A DNA stretch of 64,000 nt from contig JAEPNP010000001.1 of the NCBI GenBank assembly GCA_017643395.1, positions 1,425,001 to 1,489,000 on the forward strand, given 5' to 3'. The position numbers were made by a program, and so were the translations under genes. This document shows positions 16,785-26,245 of the stretch, piece by piece. The first letter of the stretch is position 1; the number at the start of each line of letters is the position of its first letter. Under the pieces are notes generated by a model, which searched no databases, had not been told where the DNA came from, and saw only the letters and a list, made by a program, of their open reading frames with translations. This DNA comes from Rhodothermales bacterium. Its GTDB lineage: Bacteria; Bacteroidota; Rhodothermia; Rhodothermales; UBA10348.

Positions 16785-19700
16785 TCCGACCGGGCATTCG
16801 CATCCAACTGTCGGCGGTCCTGCTCATGGCGGCCGCCGCAGTTCCTGCAGCGTTTGCCCAGGATGCCCGGCAGGCGGAGCCGTCCAGTGTGCGCATTGAC
16901 AACGCACGTTGGCCGGTCGGTGCGGCGGCTCCGGCCGCCCGCTACCGCATGCAGCAGGACCTGCAGGGGCAAGAGCCTGCCCAGGCGCTTGCCCGGGACT
17001 TCGGGTGGCAGCCTGATGACCTGCAGCTGATTTCCCGGACCGAGCGCCAGGAATCCCGTCACCTGCTTTATCGCCAGACCTGGCAGGGTATCCCCGTCTG
17101 GAATCGGTTCGTGCGCATCAACCTGGACGGATCGGAGCGCGCCACCCTGGTGGTTAACGGCTTTCGGGCGCTTGAGAGTGAGCCGCCGGCACGCGCCGCA
17201 GTCAACGCCGCGGTGGCCCGCTCAATCGCCGCGCAGGACGGGTCCATGACCTCCACGCCCGAGCTGGTGGTCGTTGACATGGAGCCGGCTCGCCTTGCCT
17301 GGCATTTGATGGTTTGGCCGCGCCAGGAGAATTCAGAGTTCGAGGTCCTGGTCGACGCGATTTCGGGCGATGTGCTCCACAGGCAGGACATGACCGTGCG
17401 ACGCCGCGGGGCGCACGCCGGACATGACTCCGCCACGGGGCCCCTGGTGCCCCATGTGCCAGTGGTGCACGGGCAGGCTTTCGTTGCCGACCAGCACGCC
17501 CGTCATGCGAGCCGCATCGATGGCACAGGCACGGTCTTCGATCCCGATCCGTTGGCCACCTCCGGCGCGGACTACGGCCCGCCCTTCGTGGACAACGACG
17601 ACGCCACCAACGCGTCGATAGACGGCGAGATGGTGACCGTGACGCTTCGGGACATCACCCGAGGCGGCGATGGATTGTATCGCCTGGAGGGACCGTATGT
17701 GCGCATCGTGGGCGAGAATTCCGGTGGTGTCGAGGTGTACACGCCGCCCGTCGAGGCTGCGCCGACCTTTGCATACAACCGTTCAGAGCCCGGCTTTGAG
17801 GCGACCAGCGTCTACTACCACATTCACGAGAACCAGCTCTATCTGCAGGAGCTCGGCTTCCCCGACATCCAGAATGCGAGTCCGCTCCCTGTGAATCCGC
17901 AGGGGACCGCCGCAGATGACTCTGGCTGGTTGGCTTCGAGGCGCTTTCTCTTCTTCGGTACAGGTGGCGTCGACGACGGCGAGGATGTAGCGGTGGTGTT
18001 GCACGAGTACGGTCACGCCATCATCGAGGGAGTCTCACCCGGGCTGCGCTCCGGGCTCGAAGGTCGAGCGTTGCATGAGGGCTGGGCAGACTACTGGGCC
18101 ATGTCGTACCAGCGTGGCATGATGGACAACGGTCTGTTGGCGCGGGACGACTGGGAGAACGTCTTTCGCTGGGACTCGGGACTGGGCTCGATCTGGGCCG
18201 GCCGTGTTCTGGACTTTTCGGGGCGATACCCGGACGATACCTGTTCGGACGATGGGTTCGCGGGCGGATGCTCCGTGCACAACGACGGCCGCCTGTGGGC
18301 CACCGTCATGATGGAGGTCTACGGAGACGTGGGCCGGACCGTGACGGACCGGTTGAGCATTCTGGCGCTCCCGTATCTGGCTCCGGGAGTCACATTTGGC
18401 GATGCGGCCGAGGCCGTGATCCAGGCCGACATCGATCACTACGGCGGCCAGCACGTCGAACAACTGATCGCGCGCTTTGCGCCTCGCGGGCTGGTAGACG
18501 CCTCTTCCTTTGGTCCGCTGATCAACCACGATCCGCTGGAGCGCACGGAGCAGGTGGGCGGTGTTCGGCAAATCGACCTCACGGCACGCGGGATCGGTGC
18601 GGACGTCACGTCTGTTTCAGTGATGTGGCGACACGGTTCCGGGGCCTTCAACGAAACCATGCTGTCACCGGGCGTCGATTTCGTCTGGTCGGGCTCCATT
18701 CCGCTGCCGGCCACTCCGGGTGAGGTGTCGTATTTCATTCGGGCCAGAGATGCCGAGTCGCGGGAGAGCCTGCGCCCCCGGGAGGCTCCCAGCACGGTCT
18801 ACGCGTTCGAAACCGGTCCGGACACCCAGGCTCCGCAACTGGTTCATACTCCGCTCTCCGATATGTCGCTGGCCCAGTGGCCTCCCGATATCACCGCGGT
18901 GATCACAGACGAACTGGGCGTGCAAAGCGCCGTCATCGACTGGGAGATCACCATCCCGGGTGAGGGCACGCGCACGGGAAGTTCAGCCATGGAGGACTTT
19001 GAGGGCGAATGGCTCGGCGGCTTCGGGGTGGAAGCCAGCGAGATCGGTGTGGGAACGATGGTGACCTACCGCATCACGGCTACCGACATCTCGCAGGCAG
19101 AGAATCAGTCCGTTTCCGGCCCGCACTCGTTTGAAGTGACCGGCTCCGGCGTGTTGCGAAGCTTCGAGCCAGGTGCCGACACGGTGACCATGACCGGACT
19201 CTTCGCGGTGGGCGCACCGCGCATCGGCACGCTGACCGGGCGCACCGGGGCCACGGTGTGGGGTACGGATCCCGCCGCGCCCTACCCGGCGTCGGCGGGA
19301 GTTTCGACGCTGGAATTTCCCGAAATGAACCTGCGCGGATCCCATCAGCCTCTGCTGGTCTTCTGGCACTGGTTCGATACCGAGCACGACGGGAGGGCGG
19401 ACCCGGCTGTCATGGGACCGGACGTGCTCTGGGACGGCGGTAACGTGAAGGTTTCCGTGGACGGTGGCAACAACTGGCAACCACTTGATCCGGTGTCGGG
19501 CTACACAGGCACGTTGATTGCCGGGCCGGACAATCCTCTGGCGGGGCAGCCTGCGTTTGGCGGATTCAGCCATGCATGGCGTCGGGCGGTCATGCCGCTG
19601 CCAGCTCTGCCCAATGTGCGCGTACGATTCGACTTCGGAACGGATGCCAGCAACTCGGAACAGGCCGTCGACTTCGCGGGCTGGTACATCGACGATGTCG

Positions 19701-20797
19701 TGGTGACCAACAGCCTCGAGACCGGGCCGGACCTGCCGGAGTTGTTGACCGAGCTGCCTGCGACGCAGACCGCTCCGGCCGGTGCAGCCCTGCCCGCGGT
19801 GACGATTGAGGTACAGGACGAAATCGGTGTTTCCGACGCCTGGCTCGACTACACGCACCAAACCGGCAATGAAACGCGCATCTATAGCCAGCGCATGGTG
19901 CAGGCGCCGGTAGATCTGTCCGAGTTTACCGGTGCGATGCCGCTGGCGTCCGCACCGATCGCCGGAGACGTGATTTCCTGGCGGGTCCGATTGCGCGATG
20001 TGGATGGCAACGAGGCCGAGTATCCTTCCGCGGGCGCGCCGCCCAACATCATCAACGTGCGCCTGGCCCTGCGAAGCGACCTGACGGAGTCGGCCGTGGC
20101 CTCGGGGGGGTGGCGTCGATCGCAGTCCGGCGTCTGGAACTACTCAGGGTCGGAGTCGGGTGCCCTGGTGTTTAGTCCGATTACCATCGCCGTGAATCAA
20201 ATTGACTCGTCGTTCCGACTGGAGCACGAGTACAGTCTGAGTCCAGGGTCTCCCGGCGTGATTGAAGTTTCCCGGGACGGAGGCAGTTCCTGGGCGATGG
20301 CCGAACCGGTGGGTGGCTACCCGGGCGCCGACGCGTGGATTAGTTCGGCTTCCAGGAGAGTGGATGTGCTGGATCTCAGTCTCATGGCAGGGGAAATCAT
20401 TCAACTCCGGTTGCGTGTCCTCACTCCGGAGAACCTGACCGGGTCAGAGCCTGTCGGGGGCAGCGGGAACGCGTGGCTGGTCTACGCAGCCGAGGTGGTG
20501 CAGGAAACGGTGGACGAGGTCTTTGAATTGCCGGGAGAGACCGTGCTCAACGCCAACTTCCCGGATCCCTTCAACGGCTCGACGACACTGAGTTTTTCGA
20601 TCCCGACGGCAGGGCCAGTTCGCTTGACCGCGCACGACATGCTGGGTCGCCACATCGCCACCCTGGTGGATGATACCCGCGATGCAGGATCGCATTCGGT
20701 GATGCTCGACGCTTCCACCTGGGCATCGGGTGTGTATCTGGTTCGCCTTGATACCGGGACGGAGGTCAAGTTCGAACTGATCACACTCGCGCGATAG
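16781..20797 (+). CDS. Secreted zinc metallopeptidase with T9SS C-terminal sorting domain
   Basis: 1338 residues. Signal peptide ends near AFAQ (about 27). Residues about 60-210 resemble an FTP/PepSY-type propeptide. The catalytic motif is HEYGH at 408-412, with Glu433 in [10 protein letters not shown] 21 residues later, a gluzincin layout closest to M36/M4-like enzymes. Two ligand-bearing sandwich modules follow, one with the GWYIDDVVV motif (around 965-975). The last 80 residues ([36 protein letters not shown]) are a type A T9SS sorting domain. Secretion through the outer membrane and cell-surface anchoring are inferred. The start codon overlaps the metK stop, an unexpected coupling. The exact peptidase family is uncertain. 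Confidence 0.88.
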   Translation: MIRPGIRIQLSAVLLMAAAAVPAAFAQDARQAEPSSVRIDNARWPVGAAAPAARYRMQQDLQGQEPAQALARDFGWQPDDLQLISRTERQESRHLLYRQTWQGIPVWNRFVRINLDGSERATLVVNGFRALESEPPARAAVNAAVARSIAAQDGSMTSTPELVVVDMEPARLAWHLMVWPRQENSEFEVLVDAISGDVLHRQDMTVRRRGAHAGHDSATGPLVPHVPVVHGQAFVADQHARHASRIDGTGTVFDPDPLATSGADYGPPFVDNDDATNASIDGEMVTVTLRDITRGGDGLYRLEGPYVRIVGENSGGVEVYTPPVEAAPTFAYNRSEPGFEATSVYYHIHENQLYLQELGFPDIQNASPLPVNPQGTAADDSGWLASRRFLFFGTGGVDDGEDVAVVLHEYGHAIIEGVSPGLRSGLEGRALHEGWADYWAMSYQRGMMDNGLLARDDWENVFRWDSGLGSIWAGRVLDFSGRYPDDTCSDDGFAGGCSVHNDGRLWATVMMEVYGDVGRTVTDRLSILALPYLAPGVTFGDAAEAVIQADIDHYGGQHVEQLIARFAPRGLVDASSFGPLINHDPLERTEQVGGVRQIDLTARGIGADVTSVSVMWRHGSGAFNETMLSPGVDFVWSGSIPLPATPGEVSYFIRARDAESRESLRPREAPSTVYAFETGPDTQAPQLVHTPLSDMSLAQWPPDITAVITDELGVQSAVIDWEITIPGEGTRTGSSAMEDFEGEWLGGFGVEASEIGVGTMVTYRITATDISQAENQSVSGPHSFEVTGSGVLRSFEPGADTVTMTGLFAVGAPRIGTLTGRTGATVWGTDPAAPYPASAGVSTLEFPEMNLRGSHQPLLVFWHWFDTEHDGRADPAVMGPDVLWDGGNVKVSVDGGNNWQPLDPVSGYTGTLIAGPDNPLAGQPAFGGFSHAWRRAVMPLPALPNVRVRFDFGTDASNSEQAVDFAGWYIDDVVVTNSLETGPDLPELLTELPATQTAPAGAALPAVTIEVQDEIGVSDAWLDYTHQTGNETRIYSQRMVQAPVDLSEFTGAMPLASAPIAGDVISWRVRLRDVDGNEAEYPSAGAPPNIINVRLALRSDLTESAVASGGWRRSQSGVWNYSGSESGALVFSPITIAVNQIDSSFRLEHEYSLSPGSPGVIEVSRDGGSSWAMAEPVGGYPGADAWISSASRRVDVLDLSLMAGEIIQLRLRVLTPENLTGSEPVGGSGNAWLVYAAEVVQETVDEVFELPGETVLNANFPDPFNGSTTLSFSIPTAGPVRLTAHDMLGRHIATLVDDTRDAGSHSVMLDASTWASGVYLVRLDTGTEVKFELITLAR

Positions 20798-20927
20798 GTG
20801 CCTGAGGGTTCGTGCTCTCGTTCTCGTGCAGCACGCGCTGGCCTCCGCCGCCGAGACTCGCAGCCGGCATTGCTTCCGGAAGCGTGTTTTCCGGGCGAAT
20901 CGAAACATTTGCGAGGAGCAGTCCCTA

Positions 20928-20952
20928 TAACTAGTTGTTGTGCAACTAGTTA
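20928..20952. promoter_or_regulatory. 10-bp perfect palindrome upstream of a 99-residue protein gene
   Basis: TAACTAGTTG (20928-20937), a five-base spacer, then CAACTAGTTA (20943-20952). It ends 13 bp before the start codon at 20966. It is AT-rich amid GC-rich DNA. The half-site contains its own palindrome, AACTAGTT. It is either a dimeric repressor site or a 5'-leader hairpin; its position over the start region suggests repression. Confidence 0.5.
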
Positions 20953-20965
20953 AGGGGTAGCCTAC

Positions 20966-21265
20966 ATGGCCCTATACAGCCACCAGGAAGCGACACTCGC
21001 AGATCTCAACGGATCCGGGTATTTGTTCAGAAAACGGAGCCCACTCGGTGACGAGTACAAAGGGGTTTTCTTTGGACCGGAAGGCGAGGCGGAAACGCTC
21101 GAGGCGCTGGTGGAGGATGAACCCGTGACGTTTAGCGGGGTGCTGTACAAGAAGAACCGATCCGGCAAGGTGACTTCCGAGCAGGTGGAGCTTAGCGTCG
21201 ACGTGACCAGCTTCCGCGAAGTCTCCCTCGGAGACCGCGCACTGATTGAGGCGATCGACGTCTGA
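20966..21265 (+). CDS. Small protein of unknown function
   Basis: 99 residues, no family recognised. No signal peptide, no membrane helix. It is mixed acidic/basic with pattern GSGYLFRKRSPLGDEYKGVFF then VTFSGVLYKKNRSGKVTSEQVELSVDVTSFREVSLGD, suggesting an all-beta, possibly OB- or SH3-like, cytosolic fold (inference from alternating hydrophobics). An AAGGGG at 20952-20957 gives a modest ribosome-binding site. It is a single-gene unit: a palindrome sits just upstream (20928-20952) and a strong hairpin terminator just downstream. That tight regulatory framing suggests a separately controlled gene. Confidence 0.7.
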   Translation: MALYSHQEATLADLNGSGYLFRKRSPLGDEYKGVFFGPEGEAETLEALVEDEPVTFSGVLYKKNRSGKVTSEQVELSVDVTSFREVSLGDRALIEAIDV

Positions 21266-21286
21266 TCGCACCCGACGCATTCAGAA

Positions 21287-21321
21287 CAGAAAAAGGCCCG
21301 CTCTCGAGCGGGCCTTTTCTG
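21287..21321. terminator. Bidirectional rho-independent terminator
   Basis: GGCCCGCTC (21295-21303) pairs with GAGCGGGCC (21306-21314), flanked by AAAAA on the left and TTTT on the right. This lets it end transcripts from the small plus-strand gene and from the ferredoxin gene on the minus strand. It is the clearest intrinsic terminator in the window. Confidence 0.9.
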
Positions 21322-21362
21322 TTTGGTGTCGCCGCGTGCGCGGCGATGTGAGGCTTCCGGGA

Positions 21363-21716
21363 CTACGCTTCGCCACTGTCCCAGGTCAGAATGTCCTGTT
21401 CTGTCTTCTCGCGCGTCGCCCACTCCTCGGCATTCGGCAGTGGGTCCGCCTTTTCGGTAATGTTCTTGCCCAGGGCCTGCCATTGCTCGGCGAGGTAGGT
21501 GTTCCACTCCGCGTAATGCGACAGCTCTTCGGGGAGCTCATCGTCCGCGTAGATGGCCTCAACCGGACATACCGGAACGCAAGCGTTGCAGTCGATGCAC
21601 TCGTCGGGGTGAATGGCCAAAAAGTTGGGACCCTCGTAGAAACAGTCTACGGGGCAGACCTCCACACAATCGGTGTGCTTGCAGTTGATGCAGGCCTCGG
21701 TAACGACGTAGGGCAT
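21363..21716 (-). CDS. fdxA: 7Fe ferredoxin
   Basis: Small cytosolic electron carrier with one 3Fe-4S and one 4Fe-4S cluster. 117 residues. N-terminal half: Cys9, Cys12, Cys17, Cys21, Cys25 in [19 protein letters not shown], and Cys40, Cys43, Cys46, Cys50 in [14 protein letters not shown]. This is the spacing of Azotobacter-type FdxA, in which the first motif binds the 3Fe-4S cluster. The C-terminal extension ([11 protein letters not shown] onwards) is typical of FdxA. ATG at 21716 chosen; the longer open frame upstream has no homology. Shares terminator 21287-21321 with the convergent gene. Confidence 0.93.
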   Translation of the reverse strand: MPYVVTEACINCKHTDCVEVCPVDCFYEGPNFLAIHPDECIDCNACVPVCPVEAIYADDELPEELSHYAEWNTYLAEQWQALGKNITEKADPLPNAEEWATREKTEQDILTWDSGEA

Positions 21717-21893
21717 TGCTGGCTGAAAAAGTTGGCCCGGAAGATACCCGCGCGGTCTACCGCGGACAAGGTGCGTTGCGTGTGCGCGGATGGACGCTGC
21801 GACGGGAGGCCGTCTGCCGCGACCACTATTTTCGGCCGATGTCACGGGATCTGAAAGCCCCCCGGGGCCGTCTTCCGGGTAGCTTCATCACTC

Positions 21894-22703
21894 ATGTCGT
21901 CTGAAGAGGTCTATACCGCAGTAGCTGCCGGAGACTGGGCGGGTGCGCTGCACGCAGCGCACGCCGACCGCTCCGACAGCGCCGTCAGTGTCGAAGCCCG
22001 GCGCGTGCTGGTCGACTCCCTGCTGGGAGCCCTCGCGGGCGAGGGCCCCCAGCCGGGAGACGACCACCTGGAAAAGGCGCTGCTCATGCAGCACGCCGGC
22101 TACCTGGACGTTTCCGGCTCGGGCCTGGATCTGATCGCAGAAACCCTGGTGAACCGAAATCGCACCTTGCCTGAACGCGCAGCCCGGTACGCGCGCTTTC
22201 GGCCGGAGGCGGAAGCCTGCCGGGCCGTGCTGGCCCAGTTCGGTTCGCGGGACCGCGTTGACGCCTCCACCGAGGCTGGACGCATAACTGACGTGACCGG
22301 GGCTCCCAGAGCAGGGCTGCGATCCGTCTTCCGGTCTTCGCAGGAGCGGGTGCTGTTCCAGGCGGCGCGGCGTGTGTTTCCGGGATGTCTCGTGGTCCCC
22401 AACGCAGCACTGTCCAGTGCTCTGGACTTCAATCAAATCCGCGGCATGCTGTCCCGCGAGGAGAGCGAAACGTTTTTCCGCGCGCTCGTAGACCTGATTG
22501 TGTTCAACCCCTCCCACGACTTCCGGGCCGAGCTTTTTCTTGAGCTGGACAGCCCGTGGCATGACGATCCGCACCGCGGACAACGGGACAACGCCAAGGA
22601 ACGCATGATTGCCCTTGCCGGGGGCCACCTGGTTCGACTCCGAACTACTGGCCAGATCGGACTCGCGGCCATGGTAGCGCTACTCGAGGAGGCCGCCGGA
22701 TGA
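21894..22703 (+). CDS. DUF2726 domain protein (PD-(D/E)xK nuclease-like)
   Basis: 269 residues. Residues about 130-265 fit the DUF2726 pattern, a restriction-endonuclease-like fold: SSQERVLFQAARRVFPGCLVVPN, DLIVFNPSHDFRAELFLELD, and DNAKERMIALAGGHLVRLR. The candidate catalytic set is Asp in DLIVFN and Glu/Asp in ELFLELD, though the usual lysine is not obvious. The N-terminal 130 residues are helical and unassigned. No signal peptide. The stop overlaps the next start (ATGA, 22700-22703), so it is the first gene of a coupled four-gene set. A DNA-processing role is family inference; active-site integrity is uncertain. Confidence 0.72.
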   Translation: MSSEEVYTAVAAGDWAGALHAAHADRSDSAVSVEARRVLVDSLLGALAGEGPQPGDDHLEKALLMQHAGYLDVSGSGLDLIAETLVNRNRTLPERAARYARFRPEAEACRAVLAQFGSRDRVDASTEAGRITDVTGAPRAGLRSVFRSSQERVLFQAARRVFPGCLVVPNAALSSALDFNQIRGMLSREESETFFRALVDLIVFNPSHDFRAELFLELDSPWHDDPHRGQRDNAKERMIALAGGHLVRLRTTGQIGLAAMVALLEEAAG

Positions 22704-22993
22704 GAGGGCGCAAGATCCTGGAGGCAGGCTTCTGGACCGCTGGTCTTGTAGCCGTTGCTGCCGCAGACCCCGCGAGTGGCGGGCTGCTTTCGACGTGCCT
22801 GTTCGACCATCTGGGGGCCGCCATCGGACTCGACTTCTGCCCCGGATGTGGCCTGGGGCACGCCGTGGGCTACCTGGCGCGCGGACACGTGTCAGCAAGT
22901 TTGGCGGCTCACCCCCTGGCCGTGCCTGCCGTTCTGATTCTATCCTCCCACATCGTCGGCCTGATCCGGTCGGCTTCCACACAGAAAGCCTGA
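22700..22993 (+). CDS. DUF2752 small membrane protein
   Basis: 97 residues with the hallmark CPGCGLGHAVGYLARGHVSASLAAHPLAV of DUF2752, in which a CPxCG pair precedes a helix and a conserved HP/NP. Hydrophobic segments at about 12-25 and 72-90 suggest two membrane helices. Function of the family is unknown; in Bacteroidetes it often lies beside TM2-domain genes, as here. Overlaps the DUF2726 gene by 4 bp at its start and the TM2 gene by 1 bp (TGATG) at its end, strong evidence for translational coupling. Confidence 0.85.
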   Translation: MRGRKILEAGFWTAGLVAVAAADPASGGLLSTCLFDHLGAAIGLDFCPGCGLGHAVGYLARGHVSASLAAHPLAVPAVLILSSHIVGLIRSASTQKA

Positions 22994-23388
22994 TGTCAAA
23001 AGTCATCAAGTACATGCCCGAGCTGCGGGACGAAGAGCAGCTGCATGTCGCCGCCCTGTTCAAGGACATGAATGAAGAGCAGGCCGAACAGTTTGCCCGC
23101 GTCTATCGCCAGCGACGCAAGGAGGCCAATATTACGCTCGTCACGACCCTGCTGGGTCTCCTGAGTGTGGCCGGCGTGCAGCGATTCTATCTCGGGCAGA
23201 TCTGGATGGGCGTGCTCTACTTCCTCACGGCCGGTCTGTGTGTCGTCGGGACCATCTACGATCTGGTGAACCACAAGTCACTGACGTACCAGTTCAACCA
23301 GAAGGAGGCCGAAGAGGTCGCCGATATCGTGATGGGCGCGTTCCCGGTGCGCCAGGCACTCACCGGAGGTGACGATGAGCAGGTGTAG
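22993..23388 (+). CDS. TM2 domain-containing protein
   Basis: 131 residues. N-terminal acidic helical region (MPELRDEEQLHVAALFKDMNEEQAEQFARVYRQRRKE), then the TM2 domain: LLGLLSVAGVQRFYLGQIWMGVLYFLTAGLCVVGTIYDLV (about 52-92). This is two membrane helices joined by the family's GxxRFYLG turn. TM2 proteins are small membrane proteins of poorly known role. Overlaps its neighbours by 1 bp upstream and 14 bp downstream, so it belongs to the same coupled operon as the DUF2752 gene. Confidence 0.88.
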   Translation: MSKVIKYMPELRDEEQLHVAALFKDMNEEQAEQFARVYRQRRKEANITLVTTLLGLLSVAGVQRFYLGQIWMGVLYFLTAGLCVVGTIYDLVNHKSLTYQFNQKEAEEVADIVMGAFPVRQALTGGDDEQV

Positions 23389-24511
23389 CCTCCTGGCTCT
23401 GACCGTGTTTCTGCTTGCTGGATGCTCCCAGGACGGCAGTGACGTCACGTCGGCCATCCCTGAGGGCGGCACTCCGGACGAGTTGGCGCAGATCACGCTT
23501 CCGGACGGTTTTCGTATCGATGTGTACGCCAGTGGCGTCGTCAATGCACGGAGCATGACGCTCTCGGAGAACGGGACCCTTTTTGTCGGGACCAGGAGGG
23601 ATGGTCGTGTCTGGGCCGTGCGGGACGAGGACGGAGATTTCCAGGCTGACGAGGTATTCGAGATCGATGCGGACCTGCAGATGCCCAACGGAGTCGCCAT
23701 GCATGACGGCTCGCTCTATGTGGCTGAGGTTTCCCGGATCCTGCGCTACGACGACATCGAGAACCGGCTCGAGAATCCGCCCGATCCGGTTGTGGTCGTT
23801 GATAATCTGCCTACCGAGACCCACCACGGCTGGAAGTACATCGCCTTTGGCCCCGACGACATGCTGTACGTGCCGGTTGGTGCCCCCTGCAACATTTGCA
23901 ACGAGCCTGAGCCGTTCGCGACGATTCTGCGCATGAATCCGGACGGGTCCGGCAGGGAGGTGGTAGCCCGCGGTGTGCGAAACACGGTCGGGTTCACCTG
24001 GCACCCAGAGTCCGGAGAACTCTGGTTCACGGACAACGGGCGCGATCATCTCGGCGACAACCTTCCGCCGTGCGAATTGAATCGTTTGACGGAGGTGGGA
24101 CAGCATTTCGGTTATCCGCATTTCCACGGCGATGCCCTCGCTGACCCGGAATTCGGAGAGGGGCACCAGCCTTCCGATTTCATCGCGCCCGTGCAGAACC
24201 TGGGGCCGCATGTGGCGCCGCTGGGCATGGAGTTCTATACCGGCACGCAGTTTCCTGAAGCCTATGGGGGGCGGGCATACATCGCCGAGCACGGCTCCTG
24301 GAACCGGTCCGAGAAGATTGGCTACCGGGTAACCATGGTGACCCTGGACGAGCGCGGCGAGGCCACTGCGTACGAGCCGTTCGCCGAGGGCTGGCTACAG
24401 GGGGAGGACAACTGGGGCAGGCCGGTGGATCTGGAACACCTGCCGGATGGATCCCTGCTGGTTTCCGATGACCAGCGCGGGCGCATTTACCGGATCAGCT
24501 ACACCGGTTGA
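23375..24511 (+). CDS. PQQ-dependent sugar (sorbosone-type) dehydrogenase lipoprotein
   Basis: 378 residues. Starts with a lipoprotein signal (MSRCSLLALTVFLLAGC, lipobox LAGC, lipidated Cys17). The body is a six-bladed propeller of the L-sorbosone dehydrogenase/soluble glucose dehydrogenase family: NGVAMHDGSLYVAEVSRILRYDD, THHGWKYIAFGPDDMLYVPVG, CNICNEPEPFATILRMNPDG, VRNTVGFTWHPESGELWFTDNGRD, YIAEHGSWNRSEKIGYRV, LLVSDDQRGRIYRISY. A GGAGG 5 bp before the ATG at 23375 fixes the start, inside the TM2 gene's end. Likely anchored in a periplasm-facing membrane, oxidising a sugar or aldehyde. Whether PQQ is actually bound was not tested. Confidence 0.87.
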   Translation: MSRCSLLALTVFLLAGCSQDGSDVTSAIPEGGTPDELAQITLPDGFRIDVYASGVVNARSMTLSENGTLFVGTRRDGRVWAVRDEDGDFQADEVFEIDADLQMPNGVAMHDGSLYVAEVSRILRYDDIENRLENPPDPVVVVDNLPTETHHGWKYIAFGPDDMLYVPVGAPCNICNEPEPFATILRMNPDGSGREVVARGVRNTVGFTWHPESGELWFTDNGRDHLGDNLPPCELNRLTEVGQHFGYPHFHGDALADPEFGEGHQPSDFIAPVQNLGPHVAPLGMEFYTGTQFPEAYGGRAYIAEHGSWNRSEKIGYRVTMVTLDERGEATAYEPFAEGWLQGEDNWGRPVDLEHLPDGSLLVSDDQRGRIYRISYTG

Positions 24512-24532
24512 GGTCGTGCCGAAGACCGCTGG

Positions 24533-26245
24533 TCAGCGGAGCACGGTGATTGGTTTGGCGTGTCGCGTTGTTCCTTCGGCGACCAGCAGGTAGGCCCCTG
24601 AAGGCAGTCCGTTCGTATCAATGCGAAACACGTGCTCGCCGGCCGCGAGCAAGCTCCTGTGCACTTCGCGGACCTCGCGTCCCAACGCATCCACCAGGTA
24701 GACACGGACCGGAGTCGCCTGCCCCGTCTCAAGGGTCACGGATGCTGATCCGGTGGCAGGATTCGGGTAGACGGACCGGACGCTGAAGCCGCCGGGCAGC
24801 TCCTGGCCTGACTCGGCAGATGTGCTCGCTGACCCGAACGCCCCCCATGAGGCATCAAGGGCGTAGCGCGCCTCCTTGATCGGGCTGACACTGGTGACGA
24901 TCAGTGTCACGTCGATGAAGTTGCCGGTCAACCTGAAGCTCTGCCGCGAAGGAGGTACGTCGTGCCACTCCAGCGAGCCGTCTTCACGCGTCGCCACGAC
25001 ACGGCCACGCAGTCGGGTCCGGATATCGTCCAGGATTCCCGGCTGGATCGCAACGACCACCGGCGGAGCGTAGGCGTCGAAGTCCAGCGTCAGGTTCGCC
25101 AGCTCGTCGAAGTGGATGTAATGCACGGCGCCGCCTTCGACCGAAATGCGGTCTTCCGGGCTGGCCTCGGGTGTGGTCTCCGCCGTCGTGGTTTCGATGC
25201 GGAAATCGGGAGTCACCACAAGCGGGGCACTGAAGGAGCGCGTATACCCGAATCGCTCATCGACCGCTGGATCGTCCACAAGATTGGCGGTGTGGAAGTC
25301 TGCGATGACCGCAGCAAGGGGTCGCCCTGCACGGGTCACCACCGAGTCGACGCCGGCCGCCCCCTTGCGCTCGTTTCGAACCACCTCGCCCGGCAGGCTC
25401 GGATCGAGTTGGTCGGCTATGTACGAAAAGAAAAGCCGCCCCCTGTCATAATCCCGCCCGACGCCGTCTTCGTTGATGTCGCGCCAGGAGAACAGCCCGC
25501 GCTTGTGCTCGGTCGGCAGCGCGAGGTAACCGAAGGTGTCGGACGTGTAGCCGTTCACCACCATGCCATACTCCGCGACCCCCTCGGAGATAAAGGTCTC
25601 CGGGTCAAACTCGTAGTTGAAGTGGATCAAGTGCACGTACTCGTGCGCAATCAGCCTGGGCATGAACGACACGGACTGCAGTACGTCCAGATGCAGCACA
25701 TCCCGGCCATTCCCCGGCTGGTCCGCGGTGAGGTCTGACGGGTGCACGAACCCGCCCACGTTTGCGTTGTCGATGTCGTAGAACAGGAAGTCCACGATGC
25801 CGTCCCCATCCACGTCCGGGGGTGTGCCGAACACGTCGTGCGCGTTCGCCATGACACCCTGGGTGGTGGAAATCGAGCCTGTCGGGGTACGCACGACCAT
25901 GGCCTCGCGGATGGCTGCGAGCTCCGAATCCTGCATCTGCCCCAGATTGGCCACCTCCACCCACGCGTAATAGAGATCCGTCTTGTCCCGGAGCTCAAAT
26001 TCCCGGTTCGCCCACGAGTTGCTGGACCACAAATAGACCCGGAAGGACTGCCGGTCCCCAATATCCGGCGGGCTCATACCCTTGCGTGCCGGGGCGATTC
26101 CCGCCCTTCGCTCCGCTTTGAGGGCCTCGATGGCAGGGGCAAAGCGCTCAGCACCCAGGAGGTTGCCGCACAGGTGCGCCGCCGACTGAGCGCCGGCCGT
26201 CTGCACCAGGAGCAGCAATCCTATCGCCGGGAGCAGGTGCCTCAC
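24533..26245 (-). CDS. Secreted HExxH protein with T9SS sorting domain (paralogue A)
   Basis: 570 residues; signal peptide ends at AGAQ (20). The metal-binding motif HEYVH is at 201-205, with a downstream FISEGVAEYG (Glu221), a layout like M30-type zinc peptidases. Before it lies a Ca-binding-like DVDGDGIVDFLFYDID. The C-terminus (SVRSVYPNPATGSASVTLE, LVDALGREVREV, LPSGAYLLVAEG) is a type A T9SS sorting domain. It starts with GTG overlapping the stop of paralogue B (GTGA at 26245-26242), so the two are one operon. The gene converges on the PQQ dehydrogenase with 21 bp between. A peptidase role is inferred; the family is not firmly named. Confidence 0.85.
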   Translation of the reverse strand: MRHLLPAIGLLLLVQTAGAQSAAHLCGNLLGAERFAPAIEALKAERRAGIAPARKGMSPPDIGDRQSFRVYLWSSNSWANREFELRDKTDLYYAWVEVANLGQMQDSELAAIREAMVVRTPTGSISTTQGVMANAHDVFGTPPDVDGDGIVDFLFYDIDNANVGGFVHPSDLTADQPGNGRDVLHLDVLQSVSFMPRLIAHEYVHLIHFNYEFDPETFISEGVAEYGMVVNGYTSDTFGYLALPTEHKRGLFSWRDINEDGVGRDYDRGRLFFSYIADQLDPSLPGEVVRNERKGAAGVDSVVTRAGRPLAAVIADFHTANLVDDPAVDERFGYTRSFSAPLVVTPDFRIETTTAETTPEASPEDRISVEGGAVHYIHFDELANLTLDFDAYAPPVVVAIQPGILDDIRTRLRGRVVATREDGSLEWHDVPPSRQSFRLTGNFIDVTLIVTSVSPIKEARYALDASWGAFGSASTSAESGQELPGGFSVRSVYPNPATGSASVTLETGQATPVRVYLVDALGREVREVHRSLLAAGEHVFRIDTNGLPSGAYLLVAEGTTRHAKPITVLR

